A stretch of DNA of 41,071 nt, from positions 1-41,071 of the forward strand of contig CACXCJ010000081.1 in NCBI GenBank assembly GCA_902766175.1, written 5' to 3'. Below the pieces are notes generated by a model. The model had not been told where the DNA came from and did not search any database. It worked only from the letters and a program-made list of their open reading frames with translations. Below are positions 31,017 through 38,185 of this stretch, in pieces. The stretch is from an uncultured Lachnospiraceae bacterium. Lineage in GTDB: Bacteria; Bacillota; Clostridia; Lachnospirales; Lachnospiraceae. The position numbers were made by a program, and so were the translations under genes. Position 1 is the first letter of the stretch; each line of letters starts with the position of its first letter.

Positions 31017-31367
31017 ATGACAAAAGAAGAGACCATTAAAACCGTATCGGAAATGATGCAGGCTGACAGCTGCTGCAGGGAGCTGAAGGAGGCCGCGAAG
31101 GAATGGCTGGACGCGGTCGGAACCTCAGGTGAAAAGAAGGCAGCCGAGGCGCTGAAGGCAGAGATGAAGGAGGATGTCTGCTCCATCGACAATTTCATCG
31201 AGCTCTGCAGTTCCCCCACAGGAAAAAAGATCTTCGGAGCGGATCAGGCCGCTGCGATGCTGAAGGCAGGACAGGAGGCGAAGGGAAAGGGCGGAAAATA
31301 CTGTCTCTGCGGCGCGTGCCAGGCGGGCGGAAAGCTGCTCGACGATCCGAGCGGATTAAACGCATAA
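31017..31367 (+). CDS. Conserved small soluble protein with C-terminal CxCxxC
   Basis: 116 residues, mostly helical and charged. An early Cys pair (DSCCREL, about 18-24), EDVCSID (about 59-65), and a C-terminal KYCLCGACQAGGKLL (about 94-108) are visible; six cysteines may bind metal or form disulfides. I recall similar short proteins in Clostridia labelled 'molecular chaperone Hsp90', but there is no Hsp90 domain here and I do not accept that name. Strong RBS AAAGGAGG and a good promoter argue for an expressed single gene. Function unknown. Confidence 0.85.
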   Translation: MTKEETIKTVSEMMQADSCCRELKEAAKEWLDAVGTSGEKKAAEALKAEMKEDVCSIDNFIELCSSPTGKKIFGADQAAAMLKAGQEAKGKGGKYCLCGACQAGGKLLDDPSGLNA

Positions 31368-31487
31368 CCAGGACATAACCAGAACAGATGGCAGGCAGGA
31401 ACGGACACGTGTACAGGGCTGGACACGTGAACAAAAACCGGAGGAGAAGACAGGGACGGACGGCGGATGCATGACTCATCTCCTCCC

Positions 31488-31537
31488 TGACAGAAAGGCC
31501 GGAGTGCCGCACAGGCGGCGCCCCGGCCTTTCTGTCA
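31488..31537. terminator. Bidirectional terminator-like hairpin
   Basis: Fifteen-bp perfect stem (31488-31502 and 31523-31537, TGACAGAAAGGCCGG and its complement) with an inner GCCGC/GCGGC extension. The ABC-F stop codon lies inside the outer stem. T-tracts outside are weak; the run AGAAAGG/CCTTTCT within the stem may serve. It separates convergent genes. Confidence 0.6.
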
Positions 31538-33454
31538 GCTCTTCCTTCCGCCGCTCTCCGTCTGCGTCTGTCCGGTCTCCTGCTGTTTCTGGAAGCTCTC
31601 GACCTTTTCCTGCAGCTCGAAATAGCGCTCCATCTTTGCCTCGAGCGCTGTGTCTGCCGCTTCCTTCTCCTGGCTTAACGCGCTGAGCCTCACAAAATCC
31701 GTCGCGGCTTCCTCCATCTCCTTTCCGAGCAGCTCCGACTTCTTCGAGAGCTCGTCGATCTCCTCCTCAAGGCTGTCGTACTCCCTCTGCTCCTTGTAGG
31801 AGAGGCGGTTCTTCTTCTGGTGCGCGCGGCCGGATGCAGCGGCGCCCTCCTTTCCGGAACTCCCTGAAACCCCATCCGCGTTTTCGCTGTCCGCTGCCTC
31901 CTGCTGCGCCCGTCCCGTCCTTGCCGCCGCTTTTCCTGTCTTTTCCTCTTCCTCTCTCTCCGCTTCTGCAGCGAGCTCCCGCTCCCGGAACTCCTCGTAG
32001 CCGCCCTCGCTCTGCCAGAGCGTCCCGTCCTCACGGAATGCAAAGATCCGGCGCACAACGCGGTCCAGAAAGTACCGATCGTGTGAAACCGCAATCACAA
32101 TCCCGGCGAAATGGTCCAGGTAGTCCTCCAGGACCTGGAGCGTCTGAATATCCAGATCATTGGTCGGCTCATCGAGGATCAGCACATTCGGAGCCTTGAC
32201 CAGCACGCGGAGCAGGTACAGGCGCCGTCTCTCCCCTCCGGAGAGCTTTCCGATCGGCGTGTACTGCATGCGGCTGTCGAACAGAAAGCGCTCGCACATC
32301 GAGGAGGCCGAGACCAGTCCCTCCTCCGTGCGCACGAATTCCGCCCCGCTCTTCACGTAATCGAGGACCCGCTCCGTCTCATCGGGAAATTCGTTCTCCT
32401 GGCTGAAATAGCCGAACTTCACCGTCTGTCCGACCTCGACCGCGCCGGAATCCGGCTGCACAAGGCCCATGATCACCTTCATGAGCGTCGACTTCCCGCA
32501 GCCGTTCGGGCCGATAATGCCGATCCGGTCATTTCTCCGGAAGATGTATGTGAAATTCCGGAACAGAACACGGCCGCCGAAGCTCTTCGTGACGTCCTTA
32601 AGCTCGACCGTCTTCCCGCCGAGCCTGGAGGATGCGGAGGACATCTCGACCTGCTTCTCCTCCTCGATCTTCTCCCTGTCCCGGAGCGCCTCAAATCGCT
32701 GGATGTGCGCCTTCTGCTTCGTGGAGCGCGCCCGTGCGCCCCGCATCATCCACGCGAGATCCTTCTTGTAGAGCGCCGCCATCTTCCGCTCGGCAGCGAT
32801 GGCAAAGTTCAGCCGCTCCTGCTTTTTCTCGAGATAGCCGCTGTAGTTCGCGATGTAGTCATAGAGCTTCCCGCGGTCAAGCTCCCAGATCCTGTCCGTC
32901 ACCTCATCGAGAAAGTACCGGTCATGCGTCACCATGAGAAGTGCCCCCGGAAAGCTCTGAAGCCAGTCCTGTAGCCACTCGATCATCTCATGATCCAGGT
33001 GGTTCGTCGGCTCATCGAGGATCATGAGGTCGCAGGGCGTGAGGATTGCCGCCGCGAGCGCCGCCCGTTTCTTCTGCCCGCCGGAAAGAATCTTCGCGGA
33101 GCAGTCCGGATCCGTGATGCCGAACCGGCGCAGCATGGCGCGCGCCTCTCCCTCCGTGTCCCAGTGGGCAGCCTTTCCTGAAATCTGCGCGCACACGTCC
33201 TCCAGCACTGTATGGTCCGGGTTGAACGCCGGATTCTGGCGGAGAAAGGAGATCTTCAGGCCGTTCCGCATGACGACCCGCCCCTCGTCCGGCTCCAGAT
33301 CTCCGGATACGATCGAGAGGAGCGTCGATTTTCCGGCCCCGTTCACACCGACCACGCCGATCCGGTCACCGGCCTCAATGCCGGCGGTGATTCCGTCAAG
33401 AATCACCCGCTCCCCGATCGTGCGGCCCGCATTTTCCAGATTCAGAATACTCAT
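31535..33454 (-). CDS. ABC-F family ATPase (Uup-like)
   Basis: 639 residues with two ATP-binding cassettes and no membrane domain. Cassette 1: Walker A GVNGAGKS (36-43), signature LSGGQKKRAAL, Walker B LMILDEPTNHLD. Cassette 2: GPNGCGKST, LSGGERRRLYLL, LILDEPTNDLD. ABC-F proteins act on the ribosome; the second cassette and the C-terminal coiled coil (KEQREYDSLEEEIDEL and following) resemble Uup, which also binds branched DNA. An Ala/Ser/Gly-rich insertion (about 500-555) separates cassette 2 from the coiled coil. An antibiotic-resistance role cannot be excluded. The start overlaps the rapZ stop (ATGA). Confidence 0.92.
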   Translation of the reverse strand: MSILNLENAGRTIGERVILDGITAGIEAGDRIGVVGVNGAGKSTLLSIVSGDLEPDEGRVVMRNGLKISFLRQNPAFNPDHTVLEDVCAQISGKAAHWDTEGEARAMLRRFGITDPDCSAKILSGGQKKRAALAAAILTPCDLMILDEPTNHLDHEMIEWLQDWLQSFPGALLMVTHDRYFLDEVTDRIWELDRGKLYDYIANYSGYLEKKQERLNFAIAAERKMAALYKKDLAWMMRGARARSTKQKAHIQRFEALRDREKIEEEKQVEMSSASSRLGGKTVELKDVTKSFGGRVLFRNFTYIFRRNDRIGIIGPNGCGKSTLMKVIMGLVQPDSGAVEVGQTVKFGYFSQENEFPDETERVLDYVKSGAEFVRTEEGLVSASSMCERFLFDSRMQYTPIGKLSGGERRRLYLLRVLVKAPNVLILDEPTNDLDIQTLQVLEDYLDHFAGIVIAVSHDRYFLDRVVRRIFAFREDGTLWQSEGGYEEFRERELAAEAEREEEEKTGKAAARTGRAQQEAADSENADGVSGSSGKEGAAASGRAHQKKNRLSYKEQREYDSLEEEIDELSKKSELLGKEMEEAATDFVRLSALSQEKEAADTALEAKMERYFELQEKVESFQKQQETGQTQTESGGRKS

Positions 33455-34317
33455 ATCTGATACCGTCCTGCCTCCCGATGCACAACGCGCAGCGCGATTT
33501 TCTTCTCTCCCGCAAGCTTCCCGGCCAGCGCGTCCGCGATGACCACGCTCCGGTGCTGTCCTCCGGTGCAGCCGATGCAGATCATGAGCTGACTCTTCCC
33601 CTCCTCAATGTAATACGGAATGAGGAAGGAGATGAGATCGGAAAGCTTTCTGAGAAAGGCTTCCGTCTGCGGAAATCCCAGAACATAGTCCCGGACGGCC
33701 GCATCCTGCCCCGTCTTCCGCTTCAGGGCCTCGATGTAAAATGGATTCGGGAGAAAGCGCACATCAAAGAGCAGGTCCGCATCCTCCGGAACGCCGTACT
33801 TGAAGCCGAAGGACATCACCGTCACGGCCAGCTGCTCAAGCTTCTGCTCCTCCGCAAAGATTCTTTTCAGCTCCATCCCGAACTGACGGGGCGTGAGATC
33901 CGTCGTGTCGATGACGCGGTCCGCCATCTCCCGGATCTCGGAGAGGAGCTCCCGCTCCTTCCGTATCCCCTCGATGATCCGTCCGCCCGGGGAAAGCGGG
34001 TGAGCTCTTCTCGACTCCTTGAAGCGGCGCACCAGCACCTCGTCCGAGCAGTCAAGGAACAGGATCTCGAACCGATAGCCCTTGTTCCGGAGCTCTGTCA
34101 GGACGCTCACAACAGAGGAAAACGGCATGTCGGCGCGCACATCGAGTCCCAGCGCGGCCCTGCTGATCTCGCTTCCCGGGCTCGTGACAAGCTCCATGAA
34201 GCGCTCCAGAAGCCGCACGGGAAGATTGTCCACACAGTAGTAGCCGTCATCCTCCAGGTACTTCAGGGCAGTCGTCCTCCCCGCCCCGCTGATTCCCGTC
34301 ACCACAATAAAGCGCAT
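33451..34317 (-). CDS. rapZ: RapZ/YvcJ-family nucleotide-binding protein
   Basis: 288 residues. N-terminal P-loop domain and C-terminal domain with GCTGGQHRSVVIADALAG (about 254-271), the conserved RapZ stretch. Family roles: RNase adapter controlling amino-sugar synthesis in E. coli; YvcJ in B. subtilis binds and hydrolyses nucleotides and affects competence. The Walker A reads GISGAGRTT (8-16): the normally invariant Lys is Arg14, encoded AGG. DNLPVRLLERF, LFLDCSDEVLVRRFKESRR and DTTDLTP are as usual. In most Firmicutes rapZ lies with yvcK and whiA; here it lies between an aminotransferase fusion and an ABC-F gene. The stop overlaps the ABC-F start. Confidence 0.92.
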   Translation of the reverse strand: MRFIVVTGISGAGRTTALKYLEDDGYYCVDNLPVRLLERFMELVTSPGSEISRAALGLDVRADMPFSSVVSVLTELRNKGYRFEILFLDCSDEVLVRRFKESRRAHPLSPGGRIIEGIRKERELLSEIREMADRVIDTTDLTPRQFGMELKRIFAEEQKLEQLAVTVMSFGFKYGVPEDADLLFDVRFLPNPFYIEALKRKTGQDAAVRDYVLGFPQTEAFLRKLSDLISFLIPYYIEEGKSQLMICIGCTGGQHRSVVIADALAGKLAGEKKIALRVVHREAGRYQI

Positions 34318-34345
34318 GAACCAGGCTCCCTTCCGGCATCAGCCG

Positions 34346-36121
34346 TCACTGACGGTAACTCTCCAGGAAATCCGCGAGCTTCCCCATCGCCTCCCGGAGC
34401 GTGCCGATCCGGGGCAGATAGACAATCCGGAAGTGGTCCGGTTTCGGCCAGTTGAAGCCGCCGCCGCGGGTGATGAGAATCTTCTTCTCGTGCAGGAGGT
34501 CCAGCGCAAATTCCTCATCATCCGTGATCCCGTACATCTCCGTGTCGATCTTCGGGAAAATGTAGAATGCGGCCTTCGGCTTCACTGCCGTGATTCCCGG
34601 AATGTCGTTCAGCGCCTTGTAGATGTACTCCCGCTGCTCGTAGATCCGCCCGCCCGGGACAATGTAGGTATTCACGCTCTGGTAGCCGCCGAGTGCCGTC
34701 TGGACAATGGACTGCGCCGGGACATTCGAGCAGAGCCGCATGTTGGAGAGCATGTTGAGGCCCATGATGTAGTCCTTTGCGATCTTCTTGTTGCCGCTCA
34801 GAATCATCCAGCCGATCCGGTATCCTGCGATCATGTGGGACTTCGAGAGGCCGCTGAACGTGACGCAGAAGAGATCCGGCGCGAGACTCGCGATCGAAGT
34901 ATGGGTGACACCGTCCATCACCAGGCGGTCGTAAATCTCATCCGAGAAGATCATGAGCTGATGCTCGCGGGCGATGTCGACAATCTGCTGCAGCACCTCG
35001 ACCGGATAGACTGCTCCCGTCGGGTTATTCGGGTTGATGATGACAATCGCCTTCGTGCGATCGGTGATCTTCTTTCTCATGTCGTCGATATCCGGATACC
35101 ACTCCGCGGATTCGTCGCAGATGTAGTGCACCGCGGTTCCGCCCGCGAGATTCACACACGCGGTCCAGAGCGGGTAGTCCGGCGCCGGGATCAGAACCTC
35201 ATCGCCGTCGTCAAGGAGCGCATTCATGCTGAGCTGAATCAGCTCGCTCACGCCGTTTCCGGTGTAGATGTCATCGATGGAGAGATTCGGCAGGTTCTTA
35301 AGCTGCCCGTACTGCATGATCGCCTTCCGCGCAGAGAAGAGGCCCTTCGAGTTCGAGTACCCCTCCGTCTGCGTGAGCTGGCGGCTCATGTCATGAATCA
35401 CCTCATCCGGGGTCCGGAAGCCGAACGGCGCCGGGTTTCCGATATTGAGCTTTAAGACCTGGATCCCCTCCGCCTCCATCCGGTTTGCCTCGTCGACGAC
35501 CGGCCCGCGCACATCGTAGAGCACGTTGTCAAGCTTGTGTGATTTTCCGAACGTCCGTCTTCCTTTTCTGGTCTGCTCCATGGTATTTTTCTGCTCCTCC
35601 TGCCGCGCGCTGTTTTTCTCCTGCTCTGCGCCGGTCCTCCTGCCGCGTTCCGCCGCATCAGTTCCCGCGGCGCTCTCATCCTTCTGCTCCGGCGCTGCCG
35701 CGCCCGCGGCGCTCTCGTCCTTCTGCGCCGGCGCCGCCGCGCCCGCCGCGCTCTCGTCCTTCTGTTCCGGCGCTGCCGCGCCCGCGGCGCTCTCGTCCTT
35801 CTGCGCCGGCGCTGCCGCGCCCGCGGCGCTCTCGTCCTTCTGCGCCGGCGCTGCCTCTCCCATGAGCCACGCCTCTTCGCAGTCCAGGATCTCCGCGAGC
35901 ACCTTCCGGACATTCTCCCGCGGGAGTGTCCTTCCGCTCAGATACTGGCTCAGCTGGCTCTTTCCGATCCGGACCCCGGCCCGCTCGGAGGCCCGGATCA
36001 CATCCACCTGCCGGAACCTCTTTCTCTCCATCGCAGAGCCAAGCCGCGCGGCAAATGTCTCTACCTGCGCGGTATTCTGCCCTGCCGTGGATGCCTCTTC
36101 CCTCAGCTGTCTTTTCTGCAC
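34346..36121 (-). CDS. XRE-type HTH domain fused to an AlaA-like aminotransferase through a repeat linker
   Basis: About 591 residues. Residues about 20-90 form an XRE/Cro-like helix-turn-helix (FAARLGSAMERKRF ... KSQLSQYLSGRTLPRENV ... EEAWLMGE). Residues about 92-157 are five near-identical 13-residue repeats (AAPAQKDESAAGA). From about 193 a complete PLP class I aminotransferase follows, very close to E. coli AlaA (pyruvate plus Glu to Ala): LDNVLYDVRGPV, LNIGNPAPFGF, IINPNNPTGAVY, FSDEIYDRL, and PLP Lys in SGLSKSHMIAGYRIGW. The first in-frame GTG (36130) overlaps its SD; the GTG at 36121 has AGAGGTG at good spacing and is preferred. An internal ATG after GGAGGAG (about 35581) could yield a free enzyme. 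First gene of the rapZ/ABC-F operon. Confidence 0.88.
   Translation of the reverse strand: MQKRQLREEASTAGQNTAQVETFAARLGSAMERKRFRQVDVIRASERAGVRIGKSQLSQYLSGRTLPRENVRKVLAEILDCEEAWLMGEAAPAQKDESAAGAAAPAQKDESAAGAAAPEQKDESAAGAAAPAQKDESAAGAAAPEQKDESAAGTDAAERGRRTGAEQEKNSARQEEQKNTMEQTRKGRRTFGKSHKLDNVLYDVRGPVVDEANRMEAEGIQVLKLNIGNPAPFGFRTPDEVIHDMSRQLTQTEGYSNSKGLFSARKAIMQYGQLKNLPNLSIDDIYTGNGVSELIQLSMNALLDDGDEVLIPAPDYPLWTACVNLAGGTAVHYICDESAEWYPDIDDMRKKITDRTKAIVIINPNNPTGAVYPVEVLQQIVDIAREHQLMIFSDEIYDRLVMDGVTHTSIASLAPDLFCVTFSGLSKSHMIAGYRIGWMILSGNKKIAKDYIMGLNMLSNMRLCSNVPAQSIVQTALGGYQSVNTYIVPGGRIYEQREYIYKALNDIPGITAVKPKAAFYIFPKIDTEMYGITDDEEFALDLLHEKKILITRGGGFNWPKPDHFRIVYLPRIGTLREAMGKLADFLESYRQ
35673..35855. repeat. 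39-bp tandem repeat array in the aminotransferase fusion
   Basis: Four full copies and one partial copy of a 39-bp unit (copies start at 35673, 35712, 35751, 35790 and 35829), differing at a few positions; Ala/Glu alternates at one codon. Encodes the 13-residue linker unit. In frame, so copy-number change would alter linker length without breaking the protein. Confidence 0.93.
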
Positions 36122-36200
36122 AATTTCCACCTCTTACTGTCCGCGCCGGGCGTACTCTCATTCTTTCCCGGCAGCGCGTATCGACACCCGGTCTCTTTTG

Positions 36201-36317
36201 GAAATTGAACTTTCCCGCAGCTCTGATGAAAGTTCAATTTCTTGTTCAATTTCATATTCTACCAGATTGCAAATGAATTGCAAGCGCAGAAAGTAAAAAA
36301 TTGAACTTTAATTGAAC
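36201..36317 (-). promoter_or_regulatory. Promoter and clustered operator-like sites of the HTH-aminotransferase operon
   Basis: Minus-strand TTGCAA (36278-36283) and TAGAAT (36256-36261), 16-bp spacing. Five copies of AATTGAAC or its complement surround it: 36203-36210, 36232-36239, 36244-36251, 36299-36306 and 36310-36317. The first two are cores of a perfect 14-bp inverted repeat GAAATTGAACTTTC (36201-36214 and 36228-36241). Copies in each same-orientation pair are 11-12 bp apart, about one helical turn. Sites overlap the transcription start and lie upstream of the -35. The HTH domain of the first gene is the obvious candidate to bind them; inferred. Confidence 0.7.
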
Positions 36318-36320
36318 ACG

Positions 36321-36422
36321 GGCTGCCGATGCCCGAAGGGCTGGCAGCAGCACGAGCTGCCGCCGTCCGAAGGTCTGACAGCAGCACGGGCTGCCGCCGT
36401 CGGAAACTCTGACAGCGGAAGG
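36321..36422. repeat. Three tandem 34-bp repeats
   Basis: Copies at 36321-36354, 36355-36388 and 36389-36422, starting GGCTGCC or AGCTGCC and ending near GACAGC or GGCAGC plus 8-10 bases. Each unit has a short internal inverted repeat (GCTGCC/GGCAGC). Non-coding as far as I can see. Confidence 0.75.
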
Positions 36423-36485
36423 CACTTGCGGAAAAGTACCCGGTCATGAAAACTCTGCGCGGCAGTTTCGTGCAGACCTTTCCAG

Positions 36486-36543
36486 AAAAAAACAGGCCCG
36501 CCGCTGATCATGGATCAGATCCCCATGAAGGCGGCAGGCCTGT
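36486..36543 (-). terminator. Strong terminator after the 32-residue ORF
   Basis: Thirteen-bp stem (ACAGGCCTGCCGC with GCGGCGGGCCTGT, one G-U pair; 36531-36543 and 36492-36504) with an inner ATGGGGATC/GATCCAT stem, followed on the minus strand by a T-rich tract. Confidence 0.88.
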
Positions 36544-36564
36544 CTTAAATCTCGTCAGACTTCC

Positions 36565-36663
36565 TCAGTCAGGAATGTACGGGTGAAACGTCGCAAGAAA
36601 TTCGCAGAGAGAATTGTATGCCTTTTCAATCATGTTCTCAGTCTTTTTGATTTCGTTCATCAT
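36565..36663 (-). CDS. Putative 32-residue small protein
   Basis: ORF beginning MMNEIKKTENMIEKAYNSL and ending FHPYIPD, with one Cys. AGAGGA lies six bases before tandem ATG codons. A probable promoter (36773-36800) lies about 110 bp upstream and a strong terminator starts 22 bp after the stop, so it looks like a complete one-gene unit of about 280 nt. The N-terminal half is an amphipathic helix with Lys/Glu; no signal peptide or membrane helix. No family recognised. It could instead be a regulatory RNA with a chance ORF. Confidence 0.5.
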   Translation of the reverse strand: MMNEIKKTENMIEKAYNSLCEFLATFHPYIPD

Positions 36664-36772
36664 GGTTCCTCTCCCCTTTCCCAAAGGCGGTTATAAATTT
36701 TCGTCCCTCCGGAGGGCTTTTTCTGTATCTCTTTATTTCTTACAACTGCATCATAATTCAGGCGGGGAGAGA

Positions 36773-36800
36773 ATACTATTTGAATCCGAGCAAAAATCAA
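36773..36800 (-). promoter_or_regulatory. Possible promoter of the 32-residue ORF
   Basis: TTGATT (36795-36800) and TAGTAT (36773-36778), 16-bp spacing, overlapping the end of the AraC-type gene. The leader between it and the ORF contains the palindrome CCCTCCGGAGGG and reads on the plus strand like a weak terminator (palindrome then CTTTTT). Confidence 0.45.
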
Positions 36801-37711
36801 TCAGATTTTGCGCTCTCCCTTCGATACTCCCGCGGCGTCATGTGGTACCTCTCCAGAAACACTCGGTTAAAGGTCGCCTGGCTCTGAAATCCCGCATCCA
36901 GATAAATATCGGTGATGGAGTCGTTCGTTGTGAGCAGCCGCTCGCCCGCCTCATCGAGACGGACATCATTCAGATACTGATTGAAATTTTCACCGAACGT
37001 GCCCGAGTATACACGTGAAATCTGATAAGGACTTCTCCCGAGTGCTCTCGCCATGTCCTGCATGGTAAAGGCTTCGCGGTAGTGCTCGGCGACATAGCGG
37101 GCGCACTGATAGACCAGATCGTAATCAGAATCTGCTCTGCGCTCTCTCAGTTTGACCATGGGAAGAAGAATGGAAAGCAGCAGCTGCACAAGGGAGTGGG
37201 TGTAGACGTAGCGGCAGGTCTGGAGCAGTTCCGCACCCGCTGCAGATGCCTCTGAGGAGCTCCCCGGCAGACCTGCGGGCGTTACTGACATCGCTCCGGC
37301 GGGCGCTTCCACAGGAGCTTCGACCAGGGCTCCGGCTTCCGAACGATGGAGAAGAGCCTTGAGAATTGTTCCGACTTCTCTCGGCACAGATGAAGCCGGA
37401 ATAACCGGTTCCTCCGGCTGACAGCGGTTCAGGATGTCGGAGAAGGGCCCGAAAAGAGACTGGGGAATGTGCAGATGAATCGCGCGACACTCTTCCTCCG
37501 GATCAATATCAAAGTAATTAATCTGATTTGGAAAGATCATGACCAGATCGTGGAGCTTCATGGGCCAGGATTCCGTCTCGATGCCCGCGATGAGAACTCC
37601 TCTGGTCACAATGCAGAGTTCCAGCGTGCGGTCCAGATGGGGACGGACCCTCCGGGAAGTCTTTTCCTTGATCGTCAGTGAGTTTCTACGGCGGTATTCA
37701 GGTGTGCGCAT
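36797..37711 (-). CDS. AraC-family transcriptional regulator
   Basis: 304 residues. The N-terminal cupin-like sensor domain (RRVRPHLDRTLELCIVTRG, then FPNQINYFDIDPEEECRAIHLHI around 61-83) should bind a small ligand; the C-terminal double HTH (YVAEHYREAFTMQDMARALG; NDVRLDEAGERLLTT; DIYLDAGFQSQATFNRVFLE; MTPREYR) binds DNA. An Ala/Pro/Ser-rich insertion (about 125-158) lies between the domains. The target is unknown; neighbours are a possible small-protein gene downstream and a small membrane protein gene upstream. AGAGGG lies before the ATG. Confidence 0.9.
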   Translation of the reverse strand: MRTPEYRRRNSLTIKEKTSRRVRPHLDRTLELCIVTRGVLIAGIETESWPMKLHDLVMIFPNQINYFDIDPEEECRAIHLHIPQSLFGPFSDILNRCQPEEPVIPASSVPREVGTILKALLHRSEAGALVEAPVEAPAGAMSVTPAGLPGSSSEASAAGAELLQTCRYVYTHSLVQLLLSILLPMVKLRERRADSDYDLVYQCARYVAEHYREAFTMQDMARALGRSPYQISRVYSGTFGENFNQYLNDVRLDEAGERLLTTNDSITDIYLDAGFQSQATFNRVFLERYHMTPREYRRESAKSD

Positions 37712-37759
37712 GGGGATGCCCTCTGTTTGTTTTATGTTCGCGCGTCTTTTTTCTACTCC

Positions 37760-37788
37760 ATTCTACCGCTTCCTGAGGGGAAATTCCC
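37760..37788 (-). promoter_or_regulatory. Possible promoter/operator of the AraC-type gene
   Basis: A TAGAAT -10 on the minus strand (37760-37765) lies just downstream of the 11-bp palindrome GGGAATTTCCC (37778-37788). No good -35 was found, as expected for an activator-dependent promoter. Confidence 0.4.
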
Positions 37789-37843
37789 GGAAAATTGCAA
37801 AAGCCTTCAGAGATTCCTGCTGCCGCATCTGCTTTCCGTCACG

Positions 37844-38095
37844 TCACCCCAGTCTCCGCATGAGCAGAATGGTCTGAACGACAACCGCCGTCAGCACACT
37901 CCAGCCAGTCACAGTAACAGCCATTTCCAGAACCGGCACACCCGGCCCGAAAATGCCTCTCATCAGTCCGGCTGCGGGAAGGCTCACGAAGACAGACAGG
38001 ATCAGCGCCTTCCCCGCCGCAGCCCACAGAATGGTGCGGATCATCTCTCTTTTCGACCTGAAATACTGCTGTTCCGTCACCGCCGGTTTTTCCAT
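37844..38095 (-). CDS. Small hypothetical membrane protein
   Basis: 83 residues from the preferred ATG at 38095 (AGAGGAG about ten bases upstream); an alternative ATG at 38152 has no RBS. A basic N-terminal part (EQQYFRSKREMIRTIL) precedes two hydrophobic segments (about 20-40 and 53-78), ending MRRLG. No family recognised. It lies 90 bp after the histidine kinase gene in the same direction and may belong to that operon. Its RBS can be masked by an upstream complementary sequence (separate entry). Confidence 0.6.
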   Translation of the reverse strand: MEKPAVTEQQYFRSKREMIRTILWAAAGKALILSVFVSLPAAGLMRGIFGPGVPVLEMAVTVTGWSVLTAVVVQTILLMRRLG

Positions 38096-38103
38096 ACGAA
38101 AAG

Positions 38104-38164
38104 AACTCCTCTGCCTTGAACCTGCTGACCCTAACATCTTCGACAGCTTCATCGTAGAGGAGTT
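38104..38164 (-). promoter_or_regulatory. Possible RBS-masking hairpin before the small membrane protein gene
   Basis: AACTCCTCT (38156-38164 on the minus strand) is the perfect complement of AGAGGAGTT (38104-38112), which contains the ribosome binding site of the gene starting at 38095. The two are separated by 43 nt. Confidence 0.45.
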
Positions 38165-38185
38165 GCGTAAATTCTGAAAGAAACC

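Noticed and set aside
31017..31367. Hsp90 chaperone
   Set aside because: The protein has 116 residues and no GHKL ATPase or other Hsp90 motif.
36321..36422. CRISPR array
   Set aside because: The three 34-bp units are directly adjacent with no spacers, diverge from each other, and no cas genes are present.
36308..36511. Minus-strand 67-codon frame across the 34-bp repeats
   Set aside because: No ribosome site, low-complexity translation, and it crosses the terminator of the upstream unit.
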